A DNA stretch of 64,000 nucleotides, taken from assembly GCA_002049455.2 (NCBI GenBank), contig KV918789.1, forward strand, positions 248,001-312,000. The letters are read 5' to 3'. Of the stretch, positions 10,970-21,159 are shown piece by piece. The notes beneath the pieces were generated by a model. It worked only from the letters and a program-made list of their open reading frames with translations, was not told the origin of the DNA and made no database searches. Each line of letters starts with the position of its first letter. Positions within the stretch are counted from its first letter, which is position 1. The translations under genes were made by a program, and so were the position numbers. This stretch comes from Porphyra umbilicalis. Its lineage: Eukaryota; Rhodophyta; Bangiophyceae; Bangiales; Bangiaceae.

Positions 10970-12556
10970 ATGGACGTCCAGGAGGAGGAGGTCTCGGCCA
11001 CCGCCGCCCTGCTGGCCGAGGACGACGGCGCGGACGTTGCTGCTGTGGTGCAGGCGCACGTCAATGTGCTCATGGCGGTGCGCCGACGCGCGCGCGCCAA
11101 GCGCATCGCGCGACGGTGGCTTTATCGTGGCTCCACCGTGGGGCGCCGTGGCAATAAGCGCCGCAAATTTGCGGCCGGTGTGCACGCCACTTTGCGAGAC
11201 TACTTCGGTGTTGGCGGTGTGCTCCCTATCTACGATGACTGGGACTTTGAGACGCGGTTCCATGTCCCCCGCGCCGTCTTTCGGCGAATCTATTTGGCTG
11301 TTAAGGACGAGCCTTTCTTCCAACAACGCATTAATGCGACGGGCAAGCTGCAAGCGCATCCTCTGCAGAAGGTAGTGGCTGCCTTTCGCGTGATCGCCTA
11401 CGGCGAGGCGGCCGACCGAGCGGACGAGTACGTGCGCCTGTCCCGGACGGTGATCGCCAAGTCGACCAAGTTGCTGATGGAGTTTATTGTCAAGCGATGG
11501 GGACCTACCTACCTGCGACGACCGAACCAAGACGAGCTCAACACCATTATGGAGCGCAACAAGGGACGCGGGATGCCGGGGTGCATGGGCTCCCTCGACT
11601 GTTGCCACTGGGAGAGGCACCAGTGCCCGACGGGGATGGCGGGGGCGTACCAGAGTCGCAAGGACAAGCGGGGCATCGTCGTAGAAGCTGTGTGTGATGA
11701 GGACCTGTGGGTGTGGCACCTGTTTGTTGTGGCCCCCGGAAGTCTGAACAACATCAACGTCATGCAGCAGTCGCCGCTGTACCTGGACGTCACTGGCGGC
11801 AGGTGGCCGCCTCGCGGCACGCCCTTAACTATCAATGGCCGCACCCGCACGCTACCCTACTACCTTGTCGAAGGGATTTACCCGCGCTACGCTTTTCTGA
11901 TGTCGCCGCACCCCAAGCCGTCCACCGAGGAGCAGACGACGTTCAACCGCCTCCAAGAGGCCATCCGAAAGGACGTGGAGCGGCTGTTTGCCGTATTGAT
12001 GAAGCGCTTTCACGTTGCGCTCCACCCTGGGCGCTACCGCTCTGTGTCGCAGCTAGTGACGACCTACAAGGCCATTTGCATTCTGCATAACATGTGTGTG
12101 GAGAGTCGACGTAGCAACTTTTTGAGTCGCCGTCGACGTGCGGTGGGGGGTGATTGCGGGACTAACTGTGGCGTAGGTGGCGATGCTGGCGGCGGGTCAG
12201 ATGGTGGGGAAGGACAGAGCGGTGGGACACCAGCTGGCGGCATTGCTGCCGCCGGGGCAGTTGCACCTGGCGGCGGCAGTCCTGGTGGCGTCGGCGGTGT
12301 TATTGCTGCCGCCGGGGCTCCAGCACCTGGCGGTGGCGTCGGCGGCGTCGCTGCGGCAATGCATAACATTGACGCCGTCGGCAAAGCGCCCCCTGCTCTT
12401 AATCCCGTCGCCCACCCGCCTGCCGCTGGCATGGCTGCCATTTTTGATGCTTGGGCTGAGACGCAGAATGTGCAGGAGAACCAGCGCCTGCGAGCTGACC
12501 TGACCGCGGATATTTATCGCGACCGAGGCGAAATGCTTGCCCCGTACATTGGGTGA
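10970..12556 (+). CDS. PIF/Harbinger transposase, second catalytic Asp lost
   Basis: A 528-residue DDE-type nuclease of the PIF/Harbinger (plant transposon protein) family. The ATG at 10970 is in frame with all conserved blocks. The N-terminus has a basic helical segment (residues ~40-75). The catalytic core has GSLDCCHW (Asp210), GSLNNINVMQQSPLY where the family has NDINVL (Asn261 replaces Asp), and RKDVERLFAVLMKRF (Glu337), followed by CILHNM. An unusual Gly/Ala-rich stretch (residues ~390-465) links to a charged helical C-terminus. The frame is otherwise undamaged. AAC for GAC at 11750-11752 is a single transition and should abolish strand cleavage. No flanking terminal repeats were found. 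The usual SANT/Myb partner gene is not adjacent, though a partner-like fragment lies at 35.2-36.0 kb. Confidence 0.9.
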   Translation: MDVQEEEVSATAALLAEDDGADVAAVVQAHVNVLMAVRRRARAKRIARRWLYRGSTVGRRGNKRRKFAAGVHATLRDYFGVGGVLPIYDDWDFETRFHVPRAVFRRIYLAVKDEPFFQQRINATGKLQAHPLQKVVAAFRVIAYGEAADRADEYVRLSRTVIAKSTKLLMEFIVKRWGPTYLRRPNQDELNTIMERNKGRGMPGCMGSLDCCHWERHQCPTGMAGAYQSRKDKRGIVVEAVCDEDLWVWHLFVVAPGSLNNINVMQQSPLYLDVTGGRWPPRGTPLTINGRTRTLPYYLVEGIYPRYAFLMSPHPKPSTEEQTTFNRLQEAIRKDVERLFAVLMKRFHVALHPGRYRSVSQLVTTYKAICILHNMCVESRRSNFLSRRRRAVGGDCGTNCGVGGDAGGGSDGGEGQSGGTPAGGIAAAGAVAPGGGSPGGVGGVIAAAGAPAPGGGVGGVAAAMHNIDAVGKAPPALNPVAHPPAAGMAAIFDAWAETQNVQENQRLRADLTADIYRDRGEMLAPYIG

Positions 12557-12784
12557 CGCGATGTAGGGCGTAGTAGAGTAGACACAAAGGTTTTTTTTTT
12601 CCGCTGGGCAGGGTTTTTTTCCTACACACCTTTGCTACGATTGTTTGAACGGCGGGAGGCCCCCAGCGCCGCTAACCCGGAGTGACTGGCCGACGGGTCC
12701 GGCGGGGGATTCCCCGGGTTACCTCGGCCGCGGTCGTCGCCGTCGTGAGGGCCGCCCGCGCCGGCCCGCCGCGGCCTCCACACG

Positions 12785-13087
12785 GTGGCAACCCGTGGTC
12801 ATGATGGCGCTCGCGGCTCCCGCGCCGGTGGCCGCGCAGCGCCCGACGGCGGGTCGCCGACTCCGCCGCCGCCGTCGCCGCCCCCGCCGCCCCCGCCGCC
12901 GCCCCCGCCGCCGCCCCCGCCCCCGCCGCCGCCCCCGCCGCCGTCGCCGCTGGCGCCTTCGCAGACGCCGGTGCAGCCGCCACCACAGCTGCTTCCTCCG
13001 CCGCCGTTGACCGCCTTCGACGCCGCCCACTGCGCTTGGGCGGCGTCGAGGCTGTCGGCGAGTGCAGGTGCGGCGGCGGGAGGGTAG
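12785..13087 (+). repeat. CCG microsatellite in a proline-rich unit, copy 1
   Basis: CCG/CCC repeats at about 12,867-12,950 would encode a Pro tract on the plus strand or Gly on the minus. A more complex tail (12,951-13,087) follows. The tail is homologous to 13,820-13,975: both encode a Pro/Gln/Leu stretch, then Ala-x-Asp-Ala-x-His-Cys-Ala, then an Ala/Ser-rich end on the plus strand. The conserved tail suggests the duplicated unit may have been coding, but the composition keeps several frames open. A real gene is uncertain. Confidence 0.4.
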
Positions 13088-13102
13088 GCGACGGCTGCAC
13101 AG

Positions 13103-13560
13103 CGCAGCGGGCCCAAAACCGTCGTCAAGAGCACGTCTGCTTTTGCGTGTTTTGGGACGATCAGAGTATCTGCAAACTGCCCTGGGGCTCTGTCAAGGCT
13201 GGTTTTTTCTAGAAAGCGCGCCAAAATCATCTGTTCGCCGGGATAGATGCATCTCCACTCGTAAAAAGAGAGACACAGCAGAAGACGTATACACTTCACC
13301 CTTCCAGAAAGAGAGAGAGGCAGAGAAGCATCTATGGCCCTGCTAGCAGGCGCAATGTGTGGAGTGAGTAACGATTCCTGTTCTCGCAAACACAAGTATG
13401 CAAGGACCTCGCATGGGATGGCCTCTGAGAGCATGTCAAGGGGGGTCGATCTGTTTTTTGCACAGGAATTCTGTTTCATCAAACAGGAACACGGGCCTCC
13501 CAGAGGCTCAAAACAGGCAAAAACAGACGTGCTTTTGACGACGGTTCTGGGCCCGCTGCG
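13103..13560. mobile_element. 458-bp terminal-inverted-repeat element (MITE-like)
   Basis: The first ~54 bp (13,103-13,156, beginning CGCAGCGGGCCC) and the last ~54 bp (13,507-13,560, ending GGGCCCGCTGCG) are inverted copies with about five mismatches. CAG flanks both sides (13,100-13,102 and 13,561-13,563), which would be a 3-bp target duplication. An inner inverted pair (ATAGATGC near 13,244 and GCATCTAT near 13,327) makes a fold-back. No transposase is encoded, so it is non-autonomous. A 3-bp duplication would suit PIF/Harbinger, but CAG is not that superfamily's usual TWA target, so the assignment is tentative. Confidence 0.65.
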
Positions 13561-13592
13561 CAGCGGCAGCCACCGAGGGGGTCGGCACGGAG

Positions 13593-13723
13593 GTGGCAGG
13601 CAGCGGCAGCGGGCCGCCGCTGTCGTCGCCGCCGCCGCCGCCGCCGCCGCTGCCCCCGCCGCCACCGCCACCGCCGCCGCCGCCGCCGCTGCCCCCGCCG
13701 CCACCGCCGCCACCACCGTCACG

Positions 13724-13774
<51 letters not shown>

Positions 13775-13775
13775 C

Positions 13776-13807
<32 letters not shown>

Positions 13808-14012
13808 CCCGCCGCCGTCACTGCTGCCACCGTCGCAGCCGCCGGCGCAGCCACCGCCGCAGCTGCTGCCGTCGCCTTCGCCGCACATGGAGCCGTTGGC
13901 CGCCAGTGACGCCACCCACTGCGCTTGCGGAGTCCAGCTGGCGGCGAGCGCACGTGCGGCGGCGCGAGGGTGCGCAGCGCCCGCGCCGCGGCGGCGGAGC
14001 GGCTCCAGGTGA
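13593..14012 (+). repeat. CCG microsatellite in a proline-rich unit, copy 2
   Basis: A ~200-bp CCG-rich microsatellite (about 13,620-13,825) is followed by a tail homologous to copy 1, including the Asp-Ala-Thr-His-Cys-Ala equivalent near 13,905. The plus-strand frame (140 codons) is mostly polyproline and the minus-strand frame mostly polyglycine. The two copies lie ~870 bp apart with the 458-bp inverted-repeat element between them. Coding status is unresolved. Confidence 0.4.
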
Positions 14013-14289
14013 CCAGGCTACAGAAATTGCTGGCGGTGGCGGCTCGGGAGCGCGGGCTGGGAAGGATTGCGGGTAGCAGCAGCGTGGGCAGGGCGGCCTG
14101 CGGTGGGGAGGCTTTCGTGCGAAGGGCCGCAAGATGATTGCGCGTGCGAGCTTCGCAAGATCTTGTGGCTCGACACGCTGCCCATGGACCGCATTAATAA
14201 ACTTGCTTCTGCCGTTATCGCTCGCCACAAAAATCCCGCACAAACAATTCATTGCCACATGAGGTGCTGACGATGACACAGTTAAATGA

Positions 14290-14800
14290 CATGGCGTCCC
14301 TCAAAGAAGGTACGCCAGTCACGAACGTGTGGATGGTCATGCGATCCCTCACATGACGACAACGACCAATCAAAACACCTGTATCTATTATCGATGCAAG
14401 GCTTTCAACCACATGTTTGATGATTAACAACTGTCAGTAACCCCATTGGTTATCGTGGCTCTCGAAGGTTCATGTCCGACAGTTGAAGGACGCCAGAAGC
14501 TCCCGTGACTACTTCCACAGCTTCAAGGACCAACCACACCACTTGTATGTACCATACATAGCAAGACTTGGCCCCCCGTCAATTTCGATCAACATGTCTA
14601 AGCCGTTCCATTGGTTGTCGCGGCGCTGTTTCAATGCCCACAGAGGGCGAACGACAGAAAATCACGCGGTCCCCGACGTACACTTATGAAGAACCAATCA
14701 GAACACGTGCATACATCTGACACTGCACAGCTCTGAACCGTGTCGTTGTTTAACAGCATTTCTGCACACCCCATTGGTTGCTGTCGCGCAGTTTGTATGA
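14290..14800. repeat. Degenerate ~164-bp tandem repeat, three units
   Basis: A CCAAYCA-type motif recurs near 14,367, 14,531 and 14,693. A (C)CATTGGTT motif recurs near 14,443, 14,608 and 14,773. Both series step by 162-165 bp. The sequence between them aligns loosely (ACAC(C/G)TGTAT-like blocks, AACATGT blocks). Each unit thus holds a CCAAT and an inverted CCAAT ~76 bp apart. No gene is evident. The region 14,013-14,289 before it holds nothing recognisable. Confidence 0.55.
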
Positions 14801-14970
14801 CGTCGTCGAGTGGATGGCTGCGAATGAGATCTACGGCGGCGACGGCGGCACCCTCACAGAGCTGGGGGGAGGCGGTTTGTCATCCGAAGATCGCACCCTG
14901 GGGGGGCGATCAGATGGGGCGATCAGTGGTGAACGATCCCGCATTGAGTAGGGCGTCAGCGTACGGGTGG

Positions 14971-15358
14971 TGTAGCATATCTCTGCTACCAATTGGCAAT
15001 TAGCCACGAGTAGCCCCCTTGACTGGCCGAATCCACGGATGTGTGTGACTCGGCTTGTGGCACGCCCTTTGGGGGGTTACTTCCCCATTGTTTATTTTTT
15101 TTATTGCTTGCCTGTCTTATCTGTCTGCCGGCACTCATTACGATCGCTTCATCGGATGGTCGATCGACCAGTGCCGTTGTTTGTATTAAACCACCGTGGG
15201 TCCGGGCTCGCCGTCGTGGGCACCACCCGGCTCCCCATCGGATGCCCTTCAACAAAAGGTCCTTCTTCCTCGCCGCGACGGCGATAGAACTCGCTTTATT
15301 GCTTGGCTACGGTCGGTCTCAGTACACTGGTAATTGAACTAAAGTTATTAATACCACA
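14971..15358 (+). repeat. Gypsy element 1, 5' LTR
   Basis: 388 bp, starting TGTAGCATATC and ending TTAATACCACA. It matches 30,476-30,862 and, inverted, 35,982-36,375 and 44,559-44,952. The AT-rich stretch TTTATTTTTTTTATT (around 15,097) lies mid-LTR and could contribute promoter or polyadenylation signals. Confidence 0.95.
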
Positions 15359-15588
15359 TTTGGTGGAGCAGCAGGGGATACCCTCGCCTTCATCGTGCCT
15401 CGCGGCACGGTGTCCCCGAGAACTTTCTCGCTGCCTCGTGGCATTGTGACGGTGTCGATACGGTCGCTTGGCGCGCGGGGCGTAAGCCATCGACTTGTGG
15501 GCGTGGTGCCGGGGGCATCACGGTTGAGATCTCCGACGTTGGCGCGCAGGGCGTAAGCCAAGTCGGAACACTTTGTGCAGGTCCCAGT
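15359..15588 (+). promoter_or_regulatory. Gypsy primer-binding site and leader
   Basis: TGGTGGAGCAGCAGGGGA (15,361-15,378), two bases after the LTR, is the expected place for a tRNA primer-binding site; the tRNA was not identified. The leader then carries two copies of a 22-bp motif, TTGGCGCGC then GGGCGTAAGCCA-like, at 15,468-15,489 and 15,539-15,560, 71 bp apart. Element 2 has the same pair with the same spacing. They could be packaging or translation signals. Confidence 0.6.
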
Positions 15589-15624
15589 ATGTCTACTGGT
15601 GGTACCGGCGGCACTCGGCGAGCC

Positions 15625-16043
15625 TGTTGAATCGCAGTGGGGATAGGGGTTGGGGGGACCACGGTGAAGTGGTTGAGTGGCTTGAGCTTGTGTGTGTGTG
15701 TGCGAACGTGCTTTGTTGGTTGTCCTAAGGATCGTCCGCCTCTCCCAACCGAGAGCACCTCTCAAATAGTCCCCACCGGCCCAAGTGCTCCCCCCTCTCG
15801 CGCCCACACCGACGCCCACGCCCTCGCACCAAATCGAACCACTCACCAAATCAAAAGCCACTAGAGCAAAGCGAAGATCAAATCCAAAACATGCCAAAAG
15901 TAACGCCCCAAGATGACCCAACACAAATGTGTGCAACTTGACCACGTCTTGCAAATGTACCATGTGGGGTACCATAAGGGTCACCGACCATCGTCCAACC
16001 GCTAACCGCCAGTGGAGTCGGCGACGAGCATCACAGTCCAACA
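15625..16043 (-). repeat. Nested copia 3' LTR
   Basis: 419 bp, about seven differences from its partner at 19,120-19,538. Its U5-side end (about 100 bp) is shared with the LTRs of the tandem copia array, but the rest of the LTR is unrelated to them. Confidence 0.95.
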
Positions 16044-16059
16044 CTCCTCCTTGCTTGTT

Positions 16060-18958
16060 GCCGCGGCGGTTCTTGTTTTCAGCAAAGCCCCATGGCCTCG
16101 ACATGCTTGTCGTGCTTGGTCTTGCCGAGCTCCTTCGTCATTGGGTCCGCCACCATGTCGTCCGTTGCACAATGCTCCAGTGTCACCTTGTCCATTGTGA
16201 TGGCCTCGCGCACAAAGGTCGCCGTTGAGGAATGCCGTCTTGACGTCCATCTGATGTAGCTTCCACCCGTTCGCCGCTGTCATCGCCAGGATGCATCGGA
16301 TGGTAGTGAACTTGGTTACCGGCGCGAACGTCTCGTTGAAGTCGAGCCCCTTGATCTGCCGGTTCCCCATGAAGCACAGGCGCGCATTGTGCCGCGTCGT
16401 GTTGTTCCCGTCCTTGTTAACCTCGTTCTTGACCTTGTACACCCACTTGCCCTTCAAGACGCGTCGATTGGCCGGGCGATCCGTCATGCGCCAAGTCTTG
16501 TTCTTGCGGATGGCCCCCATATCCTCGTCCATGGCAATCTTCCACTTAGCCGATTCCTGCCCTTGAACGGCTTGCACGTACGTCGTGGGCGCCTCGTGAG
16601 CAACCAGGCTCACCGGGCGCCAGTACTCGACAGGGGGTCGCCGCGCTCTGCCGCTCCGACACAGCGTGTCTTGAGAGCCGCCACAACCTTGATTGTCGTC
16701 CGCGGACTTGTCAAATCCATCGTCTTGCTTGTCGTCCTTGTCGTCATTGTCAGCATCCACGTCTTCGCCGTCGCTTGCAGAGCGCAAACCCGTCTCGACT
16801 CCGACGTTTCGGTCTCCGGGAAGCTCCTCTGCAACTTCTGCAACCTCGCTTACGTTTGTCTCGGCGAACACGACGCTTCGTGCCTTGACGACCTTGCCGT
16901 TGTCGAGGATGACCTTGGACGCCTTGCTGCCGTCGGGATAGCCTAAGAAGACGCCCTTCGCCGCCTTGTCGCCAAACTTGCCGTCGATGTGACTCTTGTG
17001 CAGCACCACCCAGCATGTAGACCCAAACACCCGCATGTGGCTGCCGTTAGGCTTATTCCCGGTCCACAGCTCAAAAGGCGTCTTGCCGACGGGAAGCGCC
17101 CGGCTGGTGACGCGGTTCTTGATGTACACCGCCGTCTTGATAGCATCCGCCCAAAGATCCTGGTCGACGTCCTTGTGTCGCATCATGGTGCGAGCCATCT
17201 CCACGAGAACTCGGTTGAGCCGCTCAGCAACTCCGTTCTGCTGCGGCGTGTCGGGCACCGTGGTCTGGTGCGTCGTGCCGTTCTCATCGTGGAGAGCCTT
17301 GAATGCGTTCGACACGTACTCGCCGCCATTGTCTGATCGCAGGATCTTGATCTTGGTTCCCGTGTGCAGGTGGGCCTTAGTCAGCCACTTCTTGTACTCA
17401 GAGAGCAGATCGCTCTTCTTCTGCAGGAAAACCACGTCGGTCCAGCCGGAGAAGTCGTCGGTGAAGGTGCCGAAGTAGAGCGCACCGCCACGCGACGGCT
17501 CCGACATTGGCCCGCCCAGGTCCGAGTGCACGAGCTGCAGGCGCTTGGTCACTCGACCTCCTCCTGCACTAGGCATAGGCGTCATAGCCGCCTTTCCATA
17601 CACGCACGGCTCGCAGACGTCCTTGACCGCCATGGAAGAGCACTTGAGTCCATTGATGTCCTTTTCTTGATCATCCGCTTAACGCCAGCCACGTTGACGT
17701 GCCCAAAGCGCTCATGCCAAAGCTGAAGAGAGGCCACCGCAGCAATATCCGACAGTGGGGCCATGTCCAGGTCGTAGAGCCCGTTCTTACGAGTGCCGCA
17801 CGCAGCCGTCTTCTCGTTCATCTTGATGATCGTCTTACCGCCCTTGAATGACACTTCCGCCCCACGCTCCTCCATCATGCCGACCGACATGAGGTTGAAG
17901 CCCATTGTAGGAACATGGAGTACCTTCTCCAACTTGATCTTGCGCGTCTTGCCGTGAACGATGACATTGAGCACAACGGTTCCGACGCCCGCCGTGGCTA
18001 CGGACCCCTTGTCACCCATGGTGACGCTCCGTCCCGTGGTCGTATGGTAGTCGTCGAAACACCCGCGCATCCAGCACATGTGTGCAGACGCCGCAGAGTC
18101 CACAAGCCACGACTTGGAAGTGTCATCGTTGTCATCCGCGTTGCCAACGAGACAGATGGCGTCGTCGCTGTCGCTACCGTCATCAGCCGCAATCGCGGCC
18201 ACCTTGTATAGTCTCTGCTTCTTGGCCTTGAGCTCTGGGCAATCATGAGCCATGTGCCCAAACTTGTGGCAGTAATAGCACTCCATCGTGGAAAGGTCAC
18301 CACGGCGGCCTTGACCTCGATAGTTGGCGCCGACGAGTGCCATGTCGCCAATGCGCTTTGTCGCCGGTGACTTGTCCGCCTGCCGCCGCTCCTTCTGAAG
18401 CAAGCGGCTCTTGACAGAGTCGAGGCTCAGCTCGTCCTCGCCTTTGGCGTCGAGAGCCACCAGCAGGCTCTCGTACTTTGACGTCAACCCGTTGAGGACG
18501 CTCATGGCAACGTCCATCTCCGTCACCTCGCCGCCCATGGCCTTGAGGTTCTCGCTGAGGTTGCGCACGCGGTTGATGTAGCCCAGCATGCCCTCGCCGA
18601 CGGTCATTTCGACGGTGTAGAACTCGCGTCGCGCCTTCATCTTGTTCATCAAACTCTTGCGCTGGAAGACACCTTGCAGCGTCGACCACATTTCCGCCGT
18701 CGTCTTGCAGCCCGACACGTGCTCGAGCTGCTCAGACCCAAGGGTGAGCCCGATGATGGCGCTCGCCTTCGTGTCTCGACGCTTCCACACCGCCAACGCG
18801 CGGGTCTGCGCGTCCGTCGGCTTGCCGTCTTCGTCAAGCATATCGTCCAGGTCGCGCAGCGCGAGGACCATCTTAATGCGCTGACGCCACTCGTGGAAGT
18901 TCGTCTCCGTCAACTTGTCGATCTTGATGCCGCCCATGCCAGCAGCGCCTCCGTCCAT
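16060..18958 (-). pseudogene. Copia gag-pol, RT/RNase H deleted, frameshifted
   Basis: The minus-strand ATG at 18,958 opens MDGGAAGMGGIKIDKL, near-identical to the array elements. In order: gag (UBN2-type), CCHC knuckle CYYCHKFGHMAHDC, aspartic protease site LVDSAASAHM, then a one-base deletion near 17,660. Integrase follows in the next frame (CEPCVYGK, VHSDLGG, RSDNGGEY, NGVAERLN). Reverse transcriptase starts normally up to AFLNGDL near 16,220 and then jumps directly into the C-terminal segment that follows RNase H. By comparison with the intact copies about 1.05 kb is missing, including the YVDD site. Non-functional for reverse transcription. Confidence 0.9.
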
Positions 18959-19119
18959 GATGTCGTCCTGTCGTAGCGCCCGACCTTGCCCAGCCGTGTG
19001 CCTTGACCGTCACGTCCTTTAACCACCTTGACCTCGTCCCCTTCGCACTTGCCGCGACCGCCGCGACCCCAGCCGACACACCTTGCTGTTGTCACAGCCC
19101 CGGCTCTGGGCCCAGAACC

Positions 19120-19538
19120 TGTTGAATCGCAGTGGGGATAGGGGTTGGGGGGACCACGGTGAAGTGGTTGAGTGGCTTGAGCTTGTGTGTGTGTGTGCGA
19201 ACGTGCTTTGTTGGTTGTCCTAAGGATCGCCCGCCTCTCCCAACCGAGAGCACCTATCAAATAGTCCCCACCGGCCCAAGTGCTCCCCTCTCTCGCGCCC
19301 ACACCGACGCCCACGCCCTCGCACCATATCGAATCACTCACCAAATCAAAAGCCACTAGAGCAAAGCGAAGATCAAATCCAAAACATGCCAAAAGTAACG
19401 CCCCAAGATGACCCAACACAAATGTGTGCAACTTGACCACGTCTTGCAAATGTACCATGTGGGGTACCATAAGGGTCACCGACCATCGTCCAACCGCTAA
19501 CCGCCAGTGGAGTCGGCGACGAGCATCACAGTTCAACA
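19120..19538 (-). repeat. Nested copia 5' LTR
   Basis: 419-bp partner of 15,625-16,043, TGTTGAATCG to TTCAACA on the given strand. Differences from its partner are scattered single substitutions. Confidence 0.95.
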
Positions 19539-21141
19539 GAGCCAGAGACGGCAAGTTGCCAGCTGGCTACCGGCCGCCGGGCGGGGGACAGGGCACTCCT
19601 GCCGCCCCCGACGCCCCAACGGACGGTGCTCCAACTCCTCCCATCCCTGTGGATCAAGCCGCCTCTGGGCAGATGCAGGTGGTGGAGAGCCTGAAGGCGG
19701 CCGTTGAAGCACTTCAGCGACGCCTAACGGCCCAAGAACAGACTAACGAGTCTCTGGCGCGAGCCAATGACAAGTTGGTCGACGACGTCGAGGCCCTGCG
19801 CAAGGTCGACTCCCATGAGGAGGAACGCCGTGTGGCTAAGTCTCGCCGCCAGTCGGGCGACAAGACCAAGGACGTCAAGAAGAAGAGCAAGGTGATTAAG
19901 GACAAGTCCGTCCGCAAGGACGCTCCGGCTAACGCCGCGCTTTCCTCATCTTCCGACGATTCCGCTTCTGGGTCAAGCCCGACGTCGTCAGACGACGACA
20001 ACCCCAACGCGACGGACACGTCCTCTTCGGACGATGGCCACGGGCCCCAACACCCGCCGTCGCCCCCAAGTGGGTCCTCGCCGAGTGACAGCTCGAGCGA
20101 GTCGGACGCGGCCGCGCGCAAGCGCCCCACGCCCCCCACCAAACGGAAGGAGCGACATGAAAAAGCCGATAGGATCAAGGTGATCCGCCCGGCTAATAGC
20201 CGCTTCAAGACACTCCTGGACTACAGGACGTACTTCCTGATCCGCCGTCAACTGTCGTATACGCCTAAGGAGGCACAGAGGTCGCACCGTCTCACCAAAC
20301 GTCTAGACGGAGCGTTCCATGGGCAACAGCCATTCACGGGAGCCCTGCCCTTGGGCATCTTCACGCTCTTGACGACCTTTCGCCGCACGTGCGACGCGGC
20401 TGGGCTGACGCACGGTCAAGCCCTTCCGCTTATGGTCTTTCGACTAGCCGGCAACGCCAAGATGGCCTTCTCCGGCGCGCTTAACAGCACACTCGGACGT
20501 AAGCGTTACGCCATCCGTACCTACGGAGATGCCGTCAACAGGCTTCTTTTGAAGTATGCGACGCACGCGACTATGGCTAACGCCTATCAAGACATCATTA
20601 CGATGAAGCAACAAGACAACGAGGCGCCCACGGCCTTTGGTCATCGCGTGGAAACGTAATGCGACCTCCTGAACGGTCTGTTCGACATCCAAGACGTTAA
20701 GGACGTCTTCATCACTGGTCTTTCGGACCTTGTGCAAGCGCACGTCCGGGTCCTGAACGACCAGTTCCCCGACCGAACCCTGTCCGAGACGGTCGCCACC
20801 GCCCAGATGTACTGGGACGGCACTAACAAGTTGCGTTTGCAACTCAAGATTACCCGCCGAACGGCGATCAAAGTCGCTTACGCGACACAAGACCAGCGGA
20901 CGACGACGGAACGACCGTTCACACCTGTTCGTAATCCGCCGCCCCCTCGGGCCGCAGCCCCTCAAGCCAATCGGGCTGACATCTGTTACAACTGTAACAA
21001 ACAGGGGAACTTCGTCGCACAGTGTGCCGAGCCTTATCGCCCTCGCGAGCGTCGCCAACCGCCTATCGGCGTTCATGCCCTTGCCGACGGTAACGTCGAG
21101 GAAGACGAGGTCGAGCATCCGGCCGACGCCGTGGACGACTT

Positions 21142-21148
21142 GAAAAAC
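21142..21148 (+). promoter_or_regulatory. Candidate -1 frameshift site at gag-pol junction
   Basis: Gag ends TTG AAA AAC GTC TAG. Pol lies in the -1 frame and is open from just before this stop (CGT CTA GGC CGG GTG). GAAAAAC resembles, but does not exactly match, the A-AAA-AAC slippery heptamer. The same sequence is present in element 2 (around 42,688-42,694, minus). Re-initiation at the GTG a few bases downstream is an alternative. Confidence 0.4.
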
Positions 21149-21159
21149 GTCTAGGCCGG

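Larger units (their letters stand above)
15625..19538 (-). mobile_element. Ty1/copia element nested in gypsy gag, internally deleted
   Basis: 419-bp LTRs at 15,625-16,043 and 19,120-19,538 (TGTTG...CAACA) and a perfect target duplication GAGCC (15,620-15,624 and 19,539-19,543). Total length is 3,914 bp, with a 3,076-bp interior. It lies antisense to the gypsy host. After the 5' LTR comes GGTTCTGGGCCCAGAGC, shared with the tandem copia array. The polypurine tract AAGCAAGGAGGAG (16,044-16,056, minus) precedes the 3' LTR. The interior lacks most of reverse transcriptase and RNase H, so it depends on another element for mobility. Confidence 0.95.
15589..21154 (+). pseudogene. gag: Gypsy element 1 gag, split by copia, one nonsense codon
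   Basis: Gag begins at ATG 15,589, reads 12 codons, is interrupted by the copia insertion, and resumes in frame at 19,544. Features are a coiled-coil-like segment, a Lys-rich and then Ser/Asp-rich acidic stretch, a capsid-like helical region (about 20,200-20,900), and a C-terminal zinc knuckle (near 20,985) reading CYNCNKQGNFVAQC. Its His has become Asn, so zinc binding is probably lost. TAA at 20,657-20,659 replaces a Gln codon of element 2. The natural stop is TAG at 21,152-21,154. Gag packages the element's RNA in cytoplasmic particles. Confidence 0.85.

Noticed and set aside
12799-13953. A single 384-codon minus-strand gene
   Set aside because: The frame runs through CCG microsatellites and the whole 458-bp inverted-repeat element; its openness is compositional.
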